A DNA stretch of 64,000 nt from Acidocella sp. (GTDB taxonomy: Bacteria; Pseudomonadota; Alphaproteobacteria; Acetobacterales; Acetobacteraceae). How positions within the stretch are numbered: position 1 is the stretch's first letter; each line of letters begins with the position of its first letter. The position numbers and the translations under genes were made by a program. A model generated the notes under the pieces. The model ran no database searches, was not told where the DNA came from, and saw only the letters and a list, made by a program, of their open reading frames with translations. The DNA is taken from NCBI RefSeq assembly GCF_027352905.1, contig NZ_DAIEIF010000050.1:37445-101444 (forward strand), in the 5' to 3' direction. Positions 54,258-63,847 of the stretch are shown here, in pieces.

Positions 54258-56042
54258 ATGTTCCTGACCCTCGTCATTTTGCTCGCCGCCATCGTCATCG
54301 CCGTTCCGCTCACCCGCTATGCCGGGCTGGGCAGCATTCTCGGCTATCTCATCGCCGGGGTGGCCATCGGCCCCTCCGGCTTCGGCCTCGTCACCAATAT
54401 CCATGAGATCAGCGACATCTCCGAGCTCGGCATCACCATGCTGCTCTTTCTCATCGGGCTGGAGCTGCGGCCGCACCGCTTATGGATTCTCCGCAAGGCC
54501 ATTTTCGGCCTGGGGCTGGGGCAGATGCTGCCCAGCGCGCTCGCCCTGGGGGCCGTCGCCCATCTCCTCGGCGTTCCGGTGGCCGAGGCGGCGGTGCTGG
54601 GCGTCGGCCTCGCTTTGTCCTCCACCGCCATCGCCCTGCCGCTGCTCGCCGAGCGCAAGCTCCTGCCCACCATACCGGGTCGCGACGCCTTTGCCGTGCT
54701 GCTGTTTCAGGATATGGCGGCCATTCCCGCCCTGGCCCTGCTGCCGCTGCTCGCGGGTAGCGGCACGCCCCATTTCTCCTGGGAGGCCGTGGCGCGCGGC
54801 GTCGCGGTGGTGGCGGCCATCCTCCTCGGCGGCACTCTGCTCATGCCTTATCTGTTCCGGGCGGTGGCGCGGGCTAGAACGCCGGAGCTGTTCACCGCCA
54901 CCGCCCTGCTCCTGGTGGTCGGCACGGCCACGCTGGCGGATTGGGCGAGGCTCTCCGCCTCGCTCGGCGCCTTTCTCGCCGGGGTCGTGGTCTCGGATTC
55001 TGAATACCGGCACGAGCTGCACGCGGATATCGAGCCCTTCGAGGGCCTGCTGCTCGGCTTCTTCTTCATCTCGGTCGGCATGTCGAGCGACCTCGCCCTG
55101 CTGCTCCGCCATCCGTTGCAGATCATCGGCCTCGTCATCGGGCTGGTGGCGGTGAAAACCCTGCTCGCCTTCGCCGTCTCCTATGTCCGGCGGCGCCTGC
55201 CCGGCGCGGCGCTGCGCTTCGCCCTTTCCCTCTCCGAGGGCGGGGAGTTCGGCTTCGTCCTCTTCGCCGCCGCGCTGGCGGCGGGCACGCTGGCCCCCGC
55301 CTATGCCGCCTGGGCCAATCTGGTCATCGCCCTCTCGATGATGCTCTCTCCGGTGCTGTTCGCCATGTCGGAGCGCTTTTTCATCCCCCGGCTGGAGACA
55401 AGGAAATCCCCGCCCCCCTTCGACAAGCTCGCCTCCACCCCTGCGGATGCGCCGGTCATCATCTGCGGCTTCGGCCGGGTCGGGCAGATCGCCGGGCGGG
55501 TGCTGGCCATGCAGAAGATCCGCTTCACCGCGCTGGACCGCAGCCCCGAGCAGGTGGAGGTGGTGCGCCGGCTGGGGATGAAGGTTTATTACGGCGACCC
55601 GACGCGCGAGGACGTGATGCGCGCCGCGGGGGCGGAGAGCGCGAAAATCCTGCTGATCGCGCTCGACGATGTCGAGGCCAGCCTCGCCGTCGCGGAGATG
55701 GTGCGGCGCAAATTCCCGCATCTGCGCGTGGTGGCGCGGGCGCGCAACCGCCACCACGTGCATCTGCTGATGGAGGCGGGGGTGGATCTCTTCGTGCGCG
55801 AGACCTTTTTCTCCGCCCTGCGGCTCACGGAAATCGTGCTGGAGGAATTGCACGTGCCCAAATCCCAGGCGGAGCGCGCCATCGCCCTCTTTCGCGAGCG
55901 TGACGACCGCATGCTGCGCGAATCCTTCACCTTCGCGCGGGATGAGACGAAGATCATCCAATCCGTCCAGGACACCAACCAGGAACTGCTCGACCTCTTC
56001 CAATCCGACAAGAGCGACACCCCGGCCGGCCCGGCGGTTTGA
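54258..56042 (+). CDS. Kef-type monovalent cation:proton antiporter (CPA2)
   Basis: 594 residues. About 12 membrane helices occupy 1-380, with the family start LVILLAAIVIAVPLTRYAGLG and GYLIAGVAIGPSGFGL, then the active region GVGLALSSTAIALPLL and LLFQDMAAIPALALL. A cytosolic TrkA-N (RCK) domain follows at about 395-510 (PVIICGFGRVGQIAGRVLA), holding an NAD/nucleotide fold, then a tail rich in charged residues. It resembles KefB/KefC. No KefF/KefG subunit is adjacent. The tRNA-Leu promoter overlaps its stop. Confidence 0.93.
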   Translation: MFLTLVILLAAIVIAVPLTRYAGLGSILGYLIAGVAIGPSGFGLVTNIHEISDISELGITMLLFLIGLELRPHRLWILRKAIFGLGLGQMLPSALALGAVAHLLGVPVAEAAVLGVGLALSSTAIALPLLAERKLLPTIPGRDAFAVLLFQDMAAIPALALLPLLAGSGTPHFSWEAVARGVAVVAAILLGGTLLMPYLFRAVARARTPELFTATALLLVVGTATLADWARLSASLGAFLAGVVVSDSEYRHELHADIEPFEGLLLGFFFISVGMSSDLALLLRHPLQIIGLVIGLVAVKTLLAFAVSYVRRRLPGAALRFALSLSEGGEFGFVLFAAALAAGTLAPAYAAWANLVIALSMMLSPVLFAMSERFFIPRLETRKSPPPFDKLASTPADAPVIICGFGRVGQIAGRVLAMQKIRFTALDRSPEQVEVVRRLGMKVYYGDPTREDVMRAAGAESAKILLIALDDVEASLAVAEMVRRKFPHLRVVARARNRHHVHLLMEAGVDLFVRETFFSALRLTEIVLEELHVPKSQAERAIALFRERDDRMLRESFTFARDETKIIQSVQDTNQELLDLFQSDKSDTPAGPAV

Positions 56043-56066
56043 CGCTCCGCAATTAGACGCTAAAGA
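56039..56066 (+). promoter_or_regulatory. Candidate promoter of tRNA-Leu
   Basis: TTGACG (56039-56044), a 16-base spacer and TAAAGA (56061-56066). The -35 overlaps the stop of the antiporter gene, and the tRNA starts nine bases after the -10. Confidence 0.5.
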
Positions 56067-56074
56067 AGCCGCGT

Positions 56075-56384
56075 GCGGGCGTGGCGAAACAGGTAGACGC
56101 AACGGACTTGAACGATTTGGGTGCGCGCGGGGAAACCCGCGGCGTAGAACTGCTCAAATTCGGGGAACCCTGTCACATGGCAACCCCGAGCCAAGCCGGA
56201 GCCGGACTCCCCGGCCCCGGAAGGTGTAGAGACTAGACGGGCAGCGCCTAAAGCGCCGCGGCGCCAGGGCGAAGGTATAGTCCAGACTCCAAACGGCCCC
56301 GCCGGGCCGGCGGTGAAAACCGTGGGGGTACGAAAATCCGTTGGGAGCAATCCCGTGCCGGTTCGATCCCGGCCGCCCGCACCA
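56075..56384 (+). tRNA. tRNA-Leu(UAA) interrupted by a group I intron
   Basis: The 5' exon is 56075-56109 and the 3' exon 56333-56384; the spliced product is 87 nt including encoded CCA. Acceptor GCGGGCG (56075-56081) pairs with CGCCCGC (56374-56380). The D arm is GCG...CGC, and the anticodon stem ACGGA (56102-56106) pairs with TCCGT (56337-56341). A long class II variable arm (GGGA/TCCC) and a T arm with GTTCGATC identify a leucine tRNA. The anticodon U is base 56109 and its AA is 56333-56334, so the intron splits the anticodon after the first base. A scan for continuous tRNA genes would miss it. Confidence 0.93.
56110..56332 (+). mobile_element. Group I intron (IC3-like) in tRNA-Leu(UAA)
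   Basis: A 223-nt intron starting after U34 and ending in the expected terminal G (56332). Core elements are visible: P near 56155-56168 (AAATTCGGGGAACC), Q near 56180-56196 (GCAACCCCGAGCCAAGCC), R near 56223-56240 (GGTGTAGAGACTAGACGG) and S near 56272-56284 (AAGGTATAGTCCA). P7 pairs GACTA (56231-56235) with TAGTC (56278-56282). ACTT of the exon can pair with GGGT (56119-56122) to give P1 with the U-G at the splice site. Sequence and position resemble the cyanobacterial tRNA-Leu(UAA) intron. No homing endonuclease is encoded. Confidence 0.9.
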
Positions 56385-56469
56385 CCCTCCTGCCTACCCC
56401 GGCTCTTCATCTTTGGCGGCCAGGGGGTTAAGAAGCACGCGGACCAGAATGCGAGGGAGGAGCACGCGA

Positions 56470-57630
56470 ATGACGCAGGGCATGGAGATGGATTTCGGCC
56501 TGGGCGAGACCACGCTCGCCCTGCGCGAGACGGCGGCGAAATTCGCCCAGTCGCGCATCGCGCCTCTCGCCATCAAGATCGACGCCGAGAACCATTTCGA
56601 CCGCTCCCTCTGGACCGAGATGGGCGCGCTCGGCCTGCACGGGATCACGGTGGAGGAGGCGGATGGCGGGCTCGGCCTCGGCTATATCGACCATGTGCAG
56701 GCGGTGGAGGAACTCTCCCGCGCCTCGGCCTCCGTCGGTCTTTCCTACGGCGCCCACTCCAATCTCTGCATCAACCAGATCCGCCGCTGGGCCACGCCGG
56801 AGCAGAAGCGGCGCTACCTTCCCCGCCTCATCGCCGGCGAGCATGTCGGCGCGCTCGCGATGTCGGAGGTGGGCGCGGGCTCGGACGTGGTCTCGATGAA
56901 ATTGCGGGCCGAGAAGCAAGGCGACCGCTACATCCTCAACGGCAATAAATTCTGGATCACCAACGCCCCCATCGCCGACACGCTGGTGGTCTACGCCAAG
57001 ACCGACCCGCAGGCCGGGCCGCGCGGCATCTCCGCCTTCATCGTCGAGCGCGGCTTCAAGGGATTCTCCACCGGCCAGAAGCTCGACAAGATGGGCATGC
57101 GCGGCTCGGATACCGGCGAGCTGATCTTCCAGGATTGCGAGGTGCCGGAGGAGAATCTCATGGGTCCGCTCAATGGCGGGGTGAAGGTGCTGATGTCCGG
57201 GCTGGATTACGAGCGCGCCGTGCTGGCGGCGGGTCCGCTCGGCCTGATGCAGGCGGCGCTGGACGCGGTGCTGCCCTACGTGAAGGAGCGCCGCCAGTTC
57301 GGCCAGCCCATCGGCAATTTCCAGCTCATGCAGGGCAAGATCGCGGATATGTACGTGGCGCTGAATTCCGCCCGCGCCTATGTCTATGCCGTGGCGCGGG
57401 CCTGTGATGCCGGCCACACCACCCGTTTCGACGCGGCGGGCGCCATCCTTCTCGCCAGCGAGAACGCCTTGCGGGTCTGCCTGGAGGCGATCCAGGCCTT
57501 CGGCGGCGCGGGCTACCTCAAGGAAACCGGGGTCGAGCGCCTGGCGCGCGACGCCAAGCTCTACGATATCGGCGCGGGCACCAACGAGATCCGCCGCTAT
57601 CTCATCGGCCGGGAGCTGCTGGGCGCATGA
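56470..57630 (+). CDS. ivd: Isovaleryl-CoA dehydrogenase
   Basis: 386 residues from ATG 56470, with GGAGG ahead. This flavin acyl-CoA dehydrogenase oxidises isovaleryl-CoA in leucine breakdown. [20 protein letters not shown] and [18 protein letters not shown] are characteristic, [19 protein letters not shown] forms the flavin/substrate region, and [16 protein letters not shown] carries the Glu placed as in isovaleryl-CoA dehydrogenase rather than at the usual C-terminal site. It is the first gene of a four-gene operon and overlaps mccB by 4 bases. Confidence 0.92.
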   Translation: MTQGMEMDFGLGETTLALRETAAKFAQSRIAPLAIKIDAENHFDRSLWTEMGALGLHGITVEEADGGLGLGYIDHVQAVEELSRASASVGLSYGAHSNLCINQIRRWATPEQKRRYLPRLIAGEHVGALAMSEVGAGSDVVSMKLRAEKQGDRYILNGNKFWITNAPIADTLVVYAKTDPQAGPRGISAFIVERGFKGFSTGQKLDKMGMRGSDTGELIFQDCEVPEENLMGPLNGGVKVLMSGLDYERAVLAAGPLGLMQAALDAVLPYVKERRQFGQPIGNFQLMQGKIADMYVALNSARAYVYAVARACDAGHTTRFDAAGAILLASENALRVCLEAIQAFGGAGYLKETGVERLARDAKLYDIGAGTNEIRRYLIGRELLGA

Positions 57631-59252
57631 CGCACCTCACCTCCACCGTCGATACCGGCTCCGAGGCCTTCGCCCGCAACGCCGCCCTCAACCGCGCCCT
57701 GGCGGCGGAATTGCGGGAGAAGGCGGCGGCGGCGCGGCTGGGCGGGCCGGAACCCCTGCGCGCCCGCCATATCGGGCGGGGCAAGCTGCTGGCGCGCGAG
57801 CGGGTGGAGCGCCTGCTCGACCCTGGCGCCCCCTTCCTCGAGATCGGCCAGCTCGCCGCCAACGGTCTCTACGATGACGAGGCCCCGGGTGCTGGCATCA
57901 TTTGCGGCATCGGCATGGTCTCGGGGCGGGAGGTGATGATCGTCGCCAACGACGCGACGGTGAAGGGCGGAGCCTATTTCCCCCTCACGGTGAAGAAGCA
58001 TCTGCGCGCGCAGGAGATCGCGCTGGAAAACCACCTCCCCTGCGTCTATCTCGTCGATTCCGGCGGGGCCAATCTACCCCACCAGGCGGAGGTGTTCCCG
58101 GATAAGGAGCATTTCGGCCGCGTTTTCTACAACCAGGCGAATATGAGCGCGCGCGGCATCGCCCAGATCGCCTGCGTCATGGGCCTCTCCACGGCGGGCG
58201 GGGCCTATGTGCCGGCCATGTCGGATGAAACCGTGATCGTGCGCGGGCGCGGGGCCGAGAGCCAGGGGGCGATCTTCCTCGCCGGGCCGCCGCTGGTGAA
58301 GGCGGCGACGGGCGAGGTCATCTCCGCCACCGAGCTGGGAGGCGCGGACACGCATGGCCGCCGCTCCGGCGTGGTGGACCATGTGGCGGTGGATGACGAG
58401 CACGCCCTCGCCCTGGTGCGCGGCATCGTCGCCCGGCTCAACACCCGCAAGGCGGTGGATCTCGACCTCGCGCCCCCCAAGCCGCCCCGCTACGCGGCGG
58501 AGGAGCTTTACGGCATCATCCCCGCCGATGTCCGCGCCCCCTACGAGGTGCGGGAGGTCATCGCCCGGCTGGTGGATGAGTCCGCCTTCCATGAGTTCAA
58601 GCCGCTCTACGGGTCGAGCATCGTCACCGGCTTCGCCCGCATCTGGGGCTTTCCCGTCGCCATCCTCGCCAATAACGGCGTGCTCTTCTCCGAGAGCGCG
58701 CAGAAGGCCGCCCATTTCATCGAGCTCGCCTGCCTGCGCCGCACGCCGCTCGTCTTTCTCCAGAACATCTCCGGCTTCATGGTCGGCGGCAAATACGAGG
58801 CCGGGGGCATCGCCAAGGATGGCGCCAAAATGGTCACCGCCGTCGCCACCGCCAGCGTGCCCAAATTCACCGTGCTCATCGGCGGCAGTTTCGGCGCGGG
58901 CAATTACGGCATGTGCGGCCGCGCCTACGGGCCGCGCTTTCTCTTCACCTGGCCCAATTCCCGCATCTCGGTTATGGGCGGGGAGCAGGCCGCGAGCGTG
59001 CTGGCCACGGTGCGGCGGGATGGCATCGAGGCCAAGGGCGGCAGCTGGCCCGCCGAGGAGGAGGCCGCCTTCAAGGCGCCGATCCGCGCCCGCTACGAGG
59101 CGGAGGGCAACCCGTATTTCGCCACCGCCCGGCTTTGGGATGACGGCATCATCGACCCCGTTCAGACCCGCGACGTGCTCGGCCTCTCGATCTCGGCGGC
59201 GCTCAACGCCCCCATTCCCGAGGCGCCGCGCTTCGGCCTGTTCAGGATGTGA
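57627..59252 (+). CDS. mccB: 3-Methylcrotonyl-CoA carboxylase, carboxyltransferase (beta) subunit
   Basis: 541 residues of acyl-CoA carboxylase type. The N-half carries [20 protein letters not shown] and [20 protein letters not shown]; the last is typical of methylcrotonyl-CoA carboxylase, as is [20 protein letters not shown]. The C-half has GYKLxx-type acyl-CoA sites around [20 protein letters not shown] and [16 protein letters not shown]. It transfers carboxyl from biotin to methylcrotonyl-CoA. Position after ivd and before the biotin subunit confirms the call. It is coupled to both by 4-base overlaps. Confidence 0.93.
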   Translation: MTHLTSTVDTGSEAFARNAALNRALAAELREKAAAARLGGPEPLRARHIGRGKLLARERVERLLDPGAPFLEIGQLAANGLYDDEAPGAGIICGIGMVSGREVMIVANDATVKGGAYFPLTVKKHLRAQEIALENHLPCVYLVDSGGANLPHQAEVFPDKEHFGRVFYNQANMSARGIAQIACVMGLSTAGGAYVPAMSDETVIVRGRGAESQGAIFLAGPPLVKAATGEVISATELGGADTHGRRSGVVDHVAVDDEHALALVRGIVARLNTRKAVDLDLAPPKPPRYAAEELYGIIPADVRAPYEVREVIARLVDESAFHEFKPLYGSSIVTGFARIWGFPVAILANNGVLFSESAQKAAHFIELACLRRTPLVFLQNISGFMVGGKYEAGGIAKDGAKMVTAVATASVPKFTVLIGGSFGAGNYGMCGRAYGPRFLFTWPNSRISVMGGEQAASVLATVRRDGIEAKGGSWPAEEEAAFKAPIRARYEAEGNPYFATARLWDDGIIDPVQTRDVLGLSISAALNAPIPEAPRFGLFRM

Positions 59253-61138
59253 CGCGCATGATCCCCTCCCTGCTCATCGCCAATCGCGGCGAGATCGCCC
59301 GCCGCATCATCCGCACCGCGCGGCGCCTCGGCGTGCGCGCCATCGCCGTCTATTCGGAGGCGGACGCCGCCGCCCCCTTCGTCGCCGAGGCGGACGAGGC
59401 CTATGAGATCGGCCCCGCCCCGGCGCGGGAGAGCTACCTCTCGGCGGAGAAGATTCTCGCGGCCGCCCAGCGCGCCGGGGCCGCCGCCATCCATCCCGGC
59501 TACGGCTTCCTCTCCGAGAACGCGGCCTTCGCCCAGGCGGTGCTGGATGCCGGGCTGGTCTGGGTGGGGCCAAAACCCGCCTCCATCCGCGCCATGGGCC
59601 TCAAGGACGCGGCCAAGGCGCTGATGCAGAAGGCGGGCGTGCCGGTCACCCCCGGCTATCTGGGGGAGGACCAGTCGCCCGGCCGCCTGCTGGCCGAGGC
59701 GCAGCGCATCGGCTTTCCCCTGCTCATCAAGGCCGTGGCGGGGGGCGGGGGCAATGGCATGCGCCGGGTCGATTCGGCCGAGGAATTTCCCGCCGCCCTC
59801 GCCGCCTGCCAGCGCGAGGCCGCCGCCGCCTTCGGCGACGACAAGGTGCTGCTGGAAATCTATGTCAGCCGTCCCCGCCATATCGAGGTCCAGGTTTTCG
59901 GCGATGCCCATGGCAATGTCGTCCATCTCTTCGAGCGTGATTGCTCCCTCCAGCGCCGCCACCAGAAGGTGATCGAGGAAGCCCCCGCCCCCGGCATGGG
60001 CGCACAGGCGCGCGCGGCGGTCTGCGCCGCCGCCGTGCAGGCGGCGCGGGCGGTGGATTACGAGGGCGCGGGCACCATCGAGTTCATCGCCGACGCCTCG
60101 GAGGGGCTGCGCGCCGACCGCATCTGGTTCATGGAGATGAACACCCGCCTCCAGGTCGAGCATCCGGTAACGGAGGCGGTCACCGGCCAGGATCTGGTGG
60201 AATGGCAATTGCGCGTCGCCTCGGGCGAGGCCCTGCCCCTGCGCCAGGAGGAGATCCGCTTCAGCGGCCACGCCATCGAGGCCCGGCTCTACGCCGAAAA
60301 TCCTGAAACCGGCTTCCTCCCCTCCACCGGCGTGCTCGAGCATCTCGTCCTGCCGGAGGCGGGCGTGCGGGTGGACAGCGCCGTCGAGCCGGGCAGCGAG
60401 GTCACCGCCTATTACGACCCGATGATCGCCAAGATCATCGCCCACGCCCCCAGCCGCGAGGCCGCCGCGCAAACCCTGGCCCTCGCCTGCGCCGGGGTGC
60501 AGGTCTGGCCGGTGAAGACCAATGCCGCCTTCCTCGCCCGCACGCTCCGGCAGGAGGAGTTTCTCCAGGCCCGGCTGGATACCGGCTTCATCGCCACGCA
60601 TCTGCCCGCCCTGCTCGGCCCCGCCGCGCCGGAGCCGAAGGTGCTGCAAGCCGCCGCCCTGGCGCGCATCGCCACGCTGAACGCGCCGCCCGGCCTGCGC
60701 GGCTTCCGCCTCAACGCCCCGCCGCATATCGAGGCGCGGCTGCAATATGAGGGCGAGACCCATGAAGTCATTGTGCCGCGCGGCGCCGCCCCCTCTCTGC
60801 CCGTCCATGTGGCGGGGGAGGAGATCGTGGTCTTCGCCCATGGCCGCGCCTATTCCTTCCGGGAGGCGGCGGCGTTTGACGACGCCCAGTCCGGCGGCGA
60901 AAGTGGCGGCCTCGTCCTCTCGCCCATGCCGGGGCATGTCCTCTCCGTCGCCGTCGCCCTGGGCGATAAGGTGAGGAAAGGCGCGCCCCTCGCGGTGATG
61001 GAGGCGATGAAGATGGAAATGACCCTCACCGCCCCGTGCGACGGGGTGGTGGCGGAACTCAACGTCTCCCCCGGCGCCCGCGTGGCCGAGGGCGTCGTGC
61101 TGCTGCGCCTTGACCCTGGAGAGACATCCAATGGCTGA
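59249..61138 (+). CDS. mccA: 3-Methylcrotonyl-CoA carboxylase, biotin carboxylase/carrier (alpha) subunit
   Basis: 629 residues, beginning at GTG 59249 overlapping the mccB stop, or ATG 59258. The biotin carboxylase domain starts [20 protein letters not shown] and includes [31 protein letters not shown] (ATP-grasp loop) and [16 protein letters not shown]. The biotinyl domain is at the end, with the lysine in [11 protein letters not shown]. It charges biotin with bicarbonate for MccB. It overlaps the next gene by 8 bases. Confidence 0.93.
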   Translation: MTRMIPSLLIANRGEIARRIIRTARRLGVRAIAVYSEADAAAPFVAEADEAYEIGPAPARESYLSAEKILAAAQRAGAAAIHPGYGFLSENAAFAQAVLDAGLVWVGPKPASIRAMGLKDAAKALMQKAGVPVTPGYLGEDQSPGRLLAEAQRIGFPLLIKAVAGGGGNGMRRVDSAEEFPAALAACQREAAAAFGDDKVLLEIYVSRPRHIEVQVFGDAHGNVVHLFERDCSLQRRHQKVIEEAPAPGMGAQARAAVCAAAVQAARAVDYEGAGTIEFIADASEGLRADRIWFMEMNTRLQVEHPVTEAVTGQDLVEWQLRVASGEALPLRQEEIRFSGHAIEARLYAENPETGFLPSTGVLEHLVLPEAGVRVDSAVEPGSEVTAYYDPMIAKIIAHAPSREAAAQTLALACAGVQVWPVKTNAAFLARTLRQEEFLQARLDTGFIATHLPALLGPAAPEPKVLQAAALARIATLNAPPGLRGFRLNAPPHIEARLQYEGETHEVIVPRGAAPSLPVHVAGEEIVVFAHGRAYSFREAAAFDDAQSGGESGGLVLSPMPGHVLSVAVALGDKVRKGAPLAVMEAMKMEMTLTAPCDGVVAELNVSPGARVAEGVVLLRLDPGETSNG

Positions 61139-62018
61139 CCCCACCCGCATGATCCCCCGCTCCTGGCTGTTCGTCCCGGCGGACGCGCCCAACAAGCTCG
61201 CCAAGGCCAAGGGCTCGGGCGCGGACGCGCTGATCCTGGACCTCGAGGATTCCGTGGCGCTCGCCGCCAAGGACCAGGCCCGCGCCCTGGCAGCGCAAAC
61301 CTTGGCCGGGCCGCGCGGCGGGCCGGAATTATGGGTGCGCGTCAACCCGCTGGCCACCGGGCTGACCCTGGCGGACCTCGCCGCCATCATGCCCGGCGCG
61401 CCCGACGGCATCGCCCTGCCCAAGCCGGATTCGGTGGCGGATGTCATCACCCTCTCTCATTACCTGGACGCGTTCGAGGCCGCCTCGGGCCTTGCCCCCG
61501 GCAGCACCCGCATCCTCGCCATCGCCACCGAGACCGCCGCCTCGGTGTTCAATCTCGGCGGCTACGCCGCGGCGGGGCCGCGCCTCGCCGCCCTCACCTG
61601 GGGGGCGGAGGATCTCCCCGCCGCCGTCGGCGCCACCCATAACCGCACGCCGGAGGGCGTGCTCAACGATCTCTGCCGCATCGCCCGCTCGCTCTGCATC
61701 GCCGGGGCGGCCAGCGCCGGGGTGCCGGCCATCGACACCGTCTTTCCGGATTTTCGCGACGAGGCGGGTTTGCGCGCCTGGGCGGAGGCCGGGCGGCGGG
61801 ACGGCTTCACCGGGGTCATGGCCATCCATCCGGCCCAGGTGCCGATCATCAACGAGGTGATGACCCCCTCGGAGGCGGATATCGCCGCCGCGCGGGAAAT
61901 CGTCGCCCTCTTCGAGGCCAATCCCGGGGCGGGGGTCGTGGCCCTCAACGGCAAGATGCTCGACATGCCCCATCTCAAACAGGCGCGCAAAACCCTGTCA
62001 CGCCTGCCGCCGGGCTAG
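61131..62018 (+). CDS. HpcH/HpaI (CitE-like) CoA ester lyase
   Basis: 295 residues from ATG 61131, with GGAGAG upstream. The TIM-barrel family start RSWLFVPADAPNKLAKA, LILDLEDSVALAAKD, WVRVNPLATG, AIATETAASVFNL (Glu metal ligand) and GVMAIHPAQVPIINEV place it with citrate lyase beta, malyl-CoA and citramalyl-CoA lyases. In this leucine operon one would expect methylglutaconyl-CoA hydratase and HMG-CoA lyase; neither is present here. Whether this protein takes part in that pathway, or processes another beta-hydroxyacyl-CoA, is unknown. Confidence 0.85.
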   Translation: MADPTRMIPRSWLFVPADAPNKLAKAKGSGADALILDLEDSVALAAKDQARALAAQTLAGPRGGPELWVRVNPLATGLTLADLAAIMPGAPDGIALPKPDSVADVITLSHYLDAFEAASGLAPGSTRILAIATETAASVFNLGGYAAAGPRLAALTWGAEDLPAAVGATHNRTPEGVLNDLCRIARSLCIAGAASAGVPAIDTVFPDFRDEAGLRAWAEAGRRDGFTGVMAIHPAQVPIINEVMTPSEADIAAAREIVALFEANPGAGVVALNGKMLDMPHLKQARKTLSRLPPG

Positions 62019-62065
62019 CGGGAAGCGGAGCGGGGCCGGTCCAGCCGCCAGGAGGCGCCAGAGCC

Positions 62066-63841
62066 ATGGTCTCATTCGCATCCATCCGCTTCGCCCTCCG
62101 CCCGCCGCGCCGCGCCGCCAACCACCATGACCTCGACTGGCGGCGGGCCGTCCCGGTCGCGCTGTTCGGCGCGCTCGGGCTTTTCGTCATCATTCTCATG
62201 GCCACGGGCTATGTGCGGGGCGGCGCCCGCGCGCCGCTCGGCGTGGCGCGGCAGCTCAGCACCGGCCATCTGGTCGAGATGGATTCGCGGATGCTGAGCG
62301 GCGGGCGGTATCAGCTGGTCTCGGTGACCCCCGCCGGGCAGGCGCAAGGCTTCCGCCCCGGCCAGGTCATCGACATGACCGGCTGGACCCTGCGGGAGAA
62401 GCTCGCCTTCGCCTATCCCCTTCCGCGGCACCTTTCTGCCAGCGCCGCCCTCGCCGCGCATCAAGGGTTGGAGGACGAGGCGCTGGCGGAAGCCCTCAAC
62501 CATCATGAGCGCGGCAATTTTGCCAAGCACGGGCTGGACATCCTCATCCGCCTGGCGCTGCTGATGTCCTCGCTCTGCATCCTCCAATTCGCCCATGGCC
62601 GCCCGGCCTTCTGGGCCGGGCTCTATCTCGGCTGCGGGGCGATGGCGGATAGTCCGGTGAGCACCTTCGCCGGGCTGCCCGTCAGCCTTCAGGTGGCGGG
62701 CCTCACCATCGCCACCCTGGCCCGCCCCGGCGCCTATGCCATGCGCACCGCCTTCGCCATGACTCTGTTTCCCGGCGCGCCCGCCCTCAAGCGCGCCACC
62801 TGGGCGGTCTTCGCCATCCCCCTGCTCTGCGTGGTGGGTCTCTCCGCGGGCCAGCTCGCCACCATACTGTTCAACGCGCCGCTCATCCCGGTTTCGCCCC
62901 TGCTGCTGCCGGTCGCGCAATGCCTGACACAGCTGAGCTCCCTCGCCATTTTCGCCGCCGCCGTCTGGAGCGCGAGCCCGGAGCGCAGCTTCGTCCTGCG
63001 CATCATCTTCATCTCCACCCTCGTCACCCTGTCCTCCTATATCATCCAGGAAATTTTCCTCCTCGCCGGCGCGCAGCCGCCCGGCTGGATGTTCTGGTAT
63101 TTTGACACGGCGCTGCTCGGCGTGGGCATCGGCTATCCCTGGGCCATTTTCGCGCGGCGGATCGCCGGGGTGGATTTCATCATCAGCCGCGGCATCGCCT
63201 ACGCGGTGTCGGTCGCGCTCATCTTCGCCATCGTCAAGCTGGCCGAGGAGCTTCTCGATACCCTCGCGGATTCGCACCGCGCCAATGAATGGCTGATTTA
63301 CGGCATCCCCGTCGCCGTGGCGCTCTCGATGGCCTGGTTCCAGGGCCGGATGACGACGCTGGTGATCTTCCTGCTCGATGGCGATCTCCGCCATCTCGAA
63401 CAGACCCTGGCCCGGCTGCAAGCCGCCCTGCCCGCCGCGCCCGACCTGCCCGCCCTGGCGCGGCTCGTTACCGGCGGCGTCGGCCGGGCCCTGCACATGG
63501 AGAGCGCGACGCTCTACACCAGAAACGCGGCGGGCGATTTCGAGAGCCTCTCCCCGCCTGGCCAGATCCTCCCCGCCCAGGATCCGGCGGTGGCGCTGAT
63601 CGGGGATACCCAGCCGGTCGAGCTGGAGGAGACCGGCTCGCGCCTCGCCACCGGGCTGTTATTCCCGCTCGTCACTTTCGGCCATCTCATCGGCCTGCTG
63701 CATTGCGGCGCGCGCCCGCATGGCAAAGGCTATGACCGCATGGAACGGACCTTGCTGAGAGACCTCTCGCGCGACATCGCCATCGCCCTCGTCTGGTGCG
63801 ATCCGCGCTGGCGCGTCCCCCGTCCCGGTCCGGGCCGTTAG
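62066..63841 (+). CDS. Membrane sensor-like protein: PDZ-like segment, transmembrane core, GAF-like C-terminus
   Basis: 591 residues. Helix 1 at about 28-47 is followed by a periplasmic part containing LVSVTPAGQAQGFRPGQVID, which looks like a PDZ carboxylate-binding fragment. Eight or nine more membrane segments run from about 165 to 430. The soluble end (LEQTLARLQAALPAAPDLPA; MESATLYTRNAAGDFESL; GLLFPLVTFGHLIGLLHCG) reads as a signalling helix plus GAF domain. No histidine kinase, GGDEF or other output domain follows, unlike ComP-type sensors of similar layout. It is transcribed after the leucine operon with a 47-base gap. The call is architectural only. Confidence 0.55.
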   Translation: MVSFASIRFALRPPRRAANHHDLDWRRAVPVALFGALGLFVIILMATGYVRGGARAPLGVARQLSTGHLVEMDSRMLSGGRYQLVSVTPAGQAQGFRPGQVIDMTGWTLREKLAFAYPLPRHLSASAALAAHQGLEDEALAEALNHHERGNFAKHGLDILIRLALLMSSLCILQFAHGRPAFWAGLYLGCGAMADSPVSTFAGLPVSLQVAGLTIATLARPGAYAMRTAFAMTLFPGAPALKRATWAVFAIPLLCVVGLSAGQLATILFNAPLIPVSPLLLPVAQCLTQLSSLAIFAAAVWSASPERSFVLRIIFISTLVTLSSYIIQEIFLLAGAQPPGWMFWYFDTALLGVGIGYPWAIFARRIAGVDFIISRGIAYAVSVALIFAIVKLAEELLDTLADSHRANEWLIYGIPVAVALSMAWFQGRMTTLVIFLLDGDLRHLEQTLARLQAALPAAPDLPALARLVTGGVGRALHMESATLYTRNAAGDFESLSPPGQILPAQDPAVALIGDTQPVELEETGSRLATGLLFPLVTFGHLIGLLHCGARPHGKGYDRMERTLLRDLSRDIAIALVWCDPRWRVPRPGPGR

Positions 63842-63847
63842 GGCGGG

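Noticed and set aside
56313..56948. Plus-strand frame beginning inside tRNA-Leu and running over ivd in another frame
   Set aside because: It overlaps the split tRNA and the isovaleryl-CoA dehydrogenase frame, and has no family similarity.
59162..61450. 762-codon frame antisense to mccA
   Set aside because: Shadow of a GC-rich gene; no conserved motif, and it runs across three real genes.
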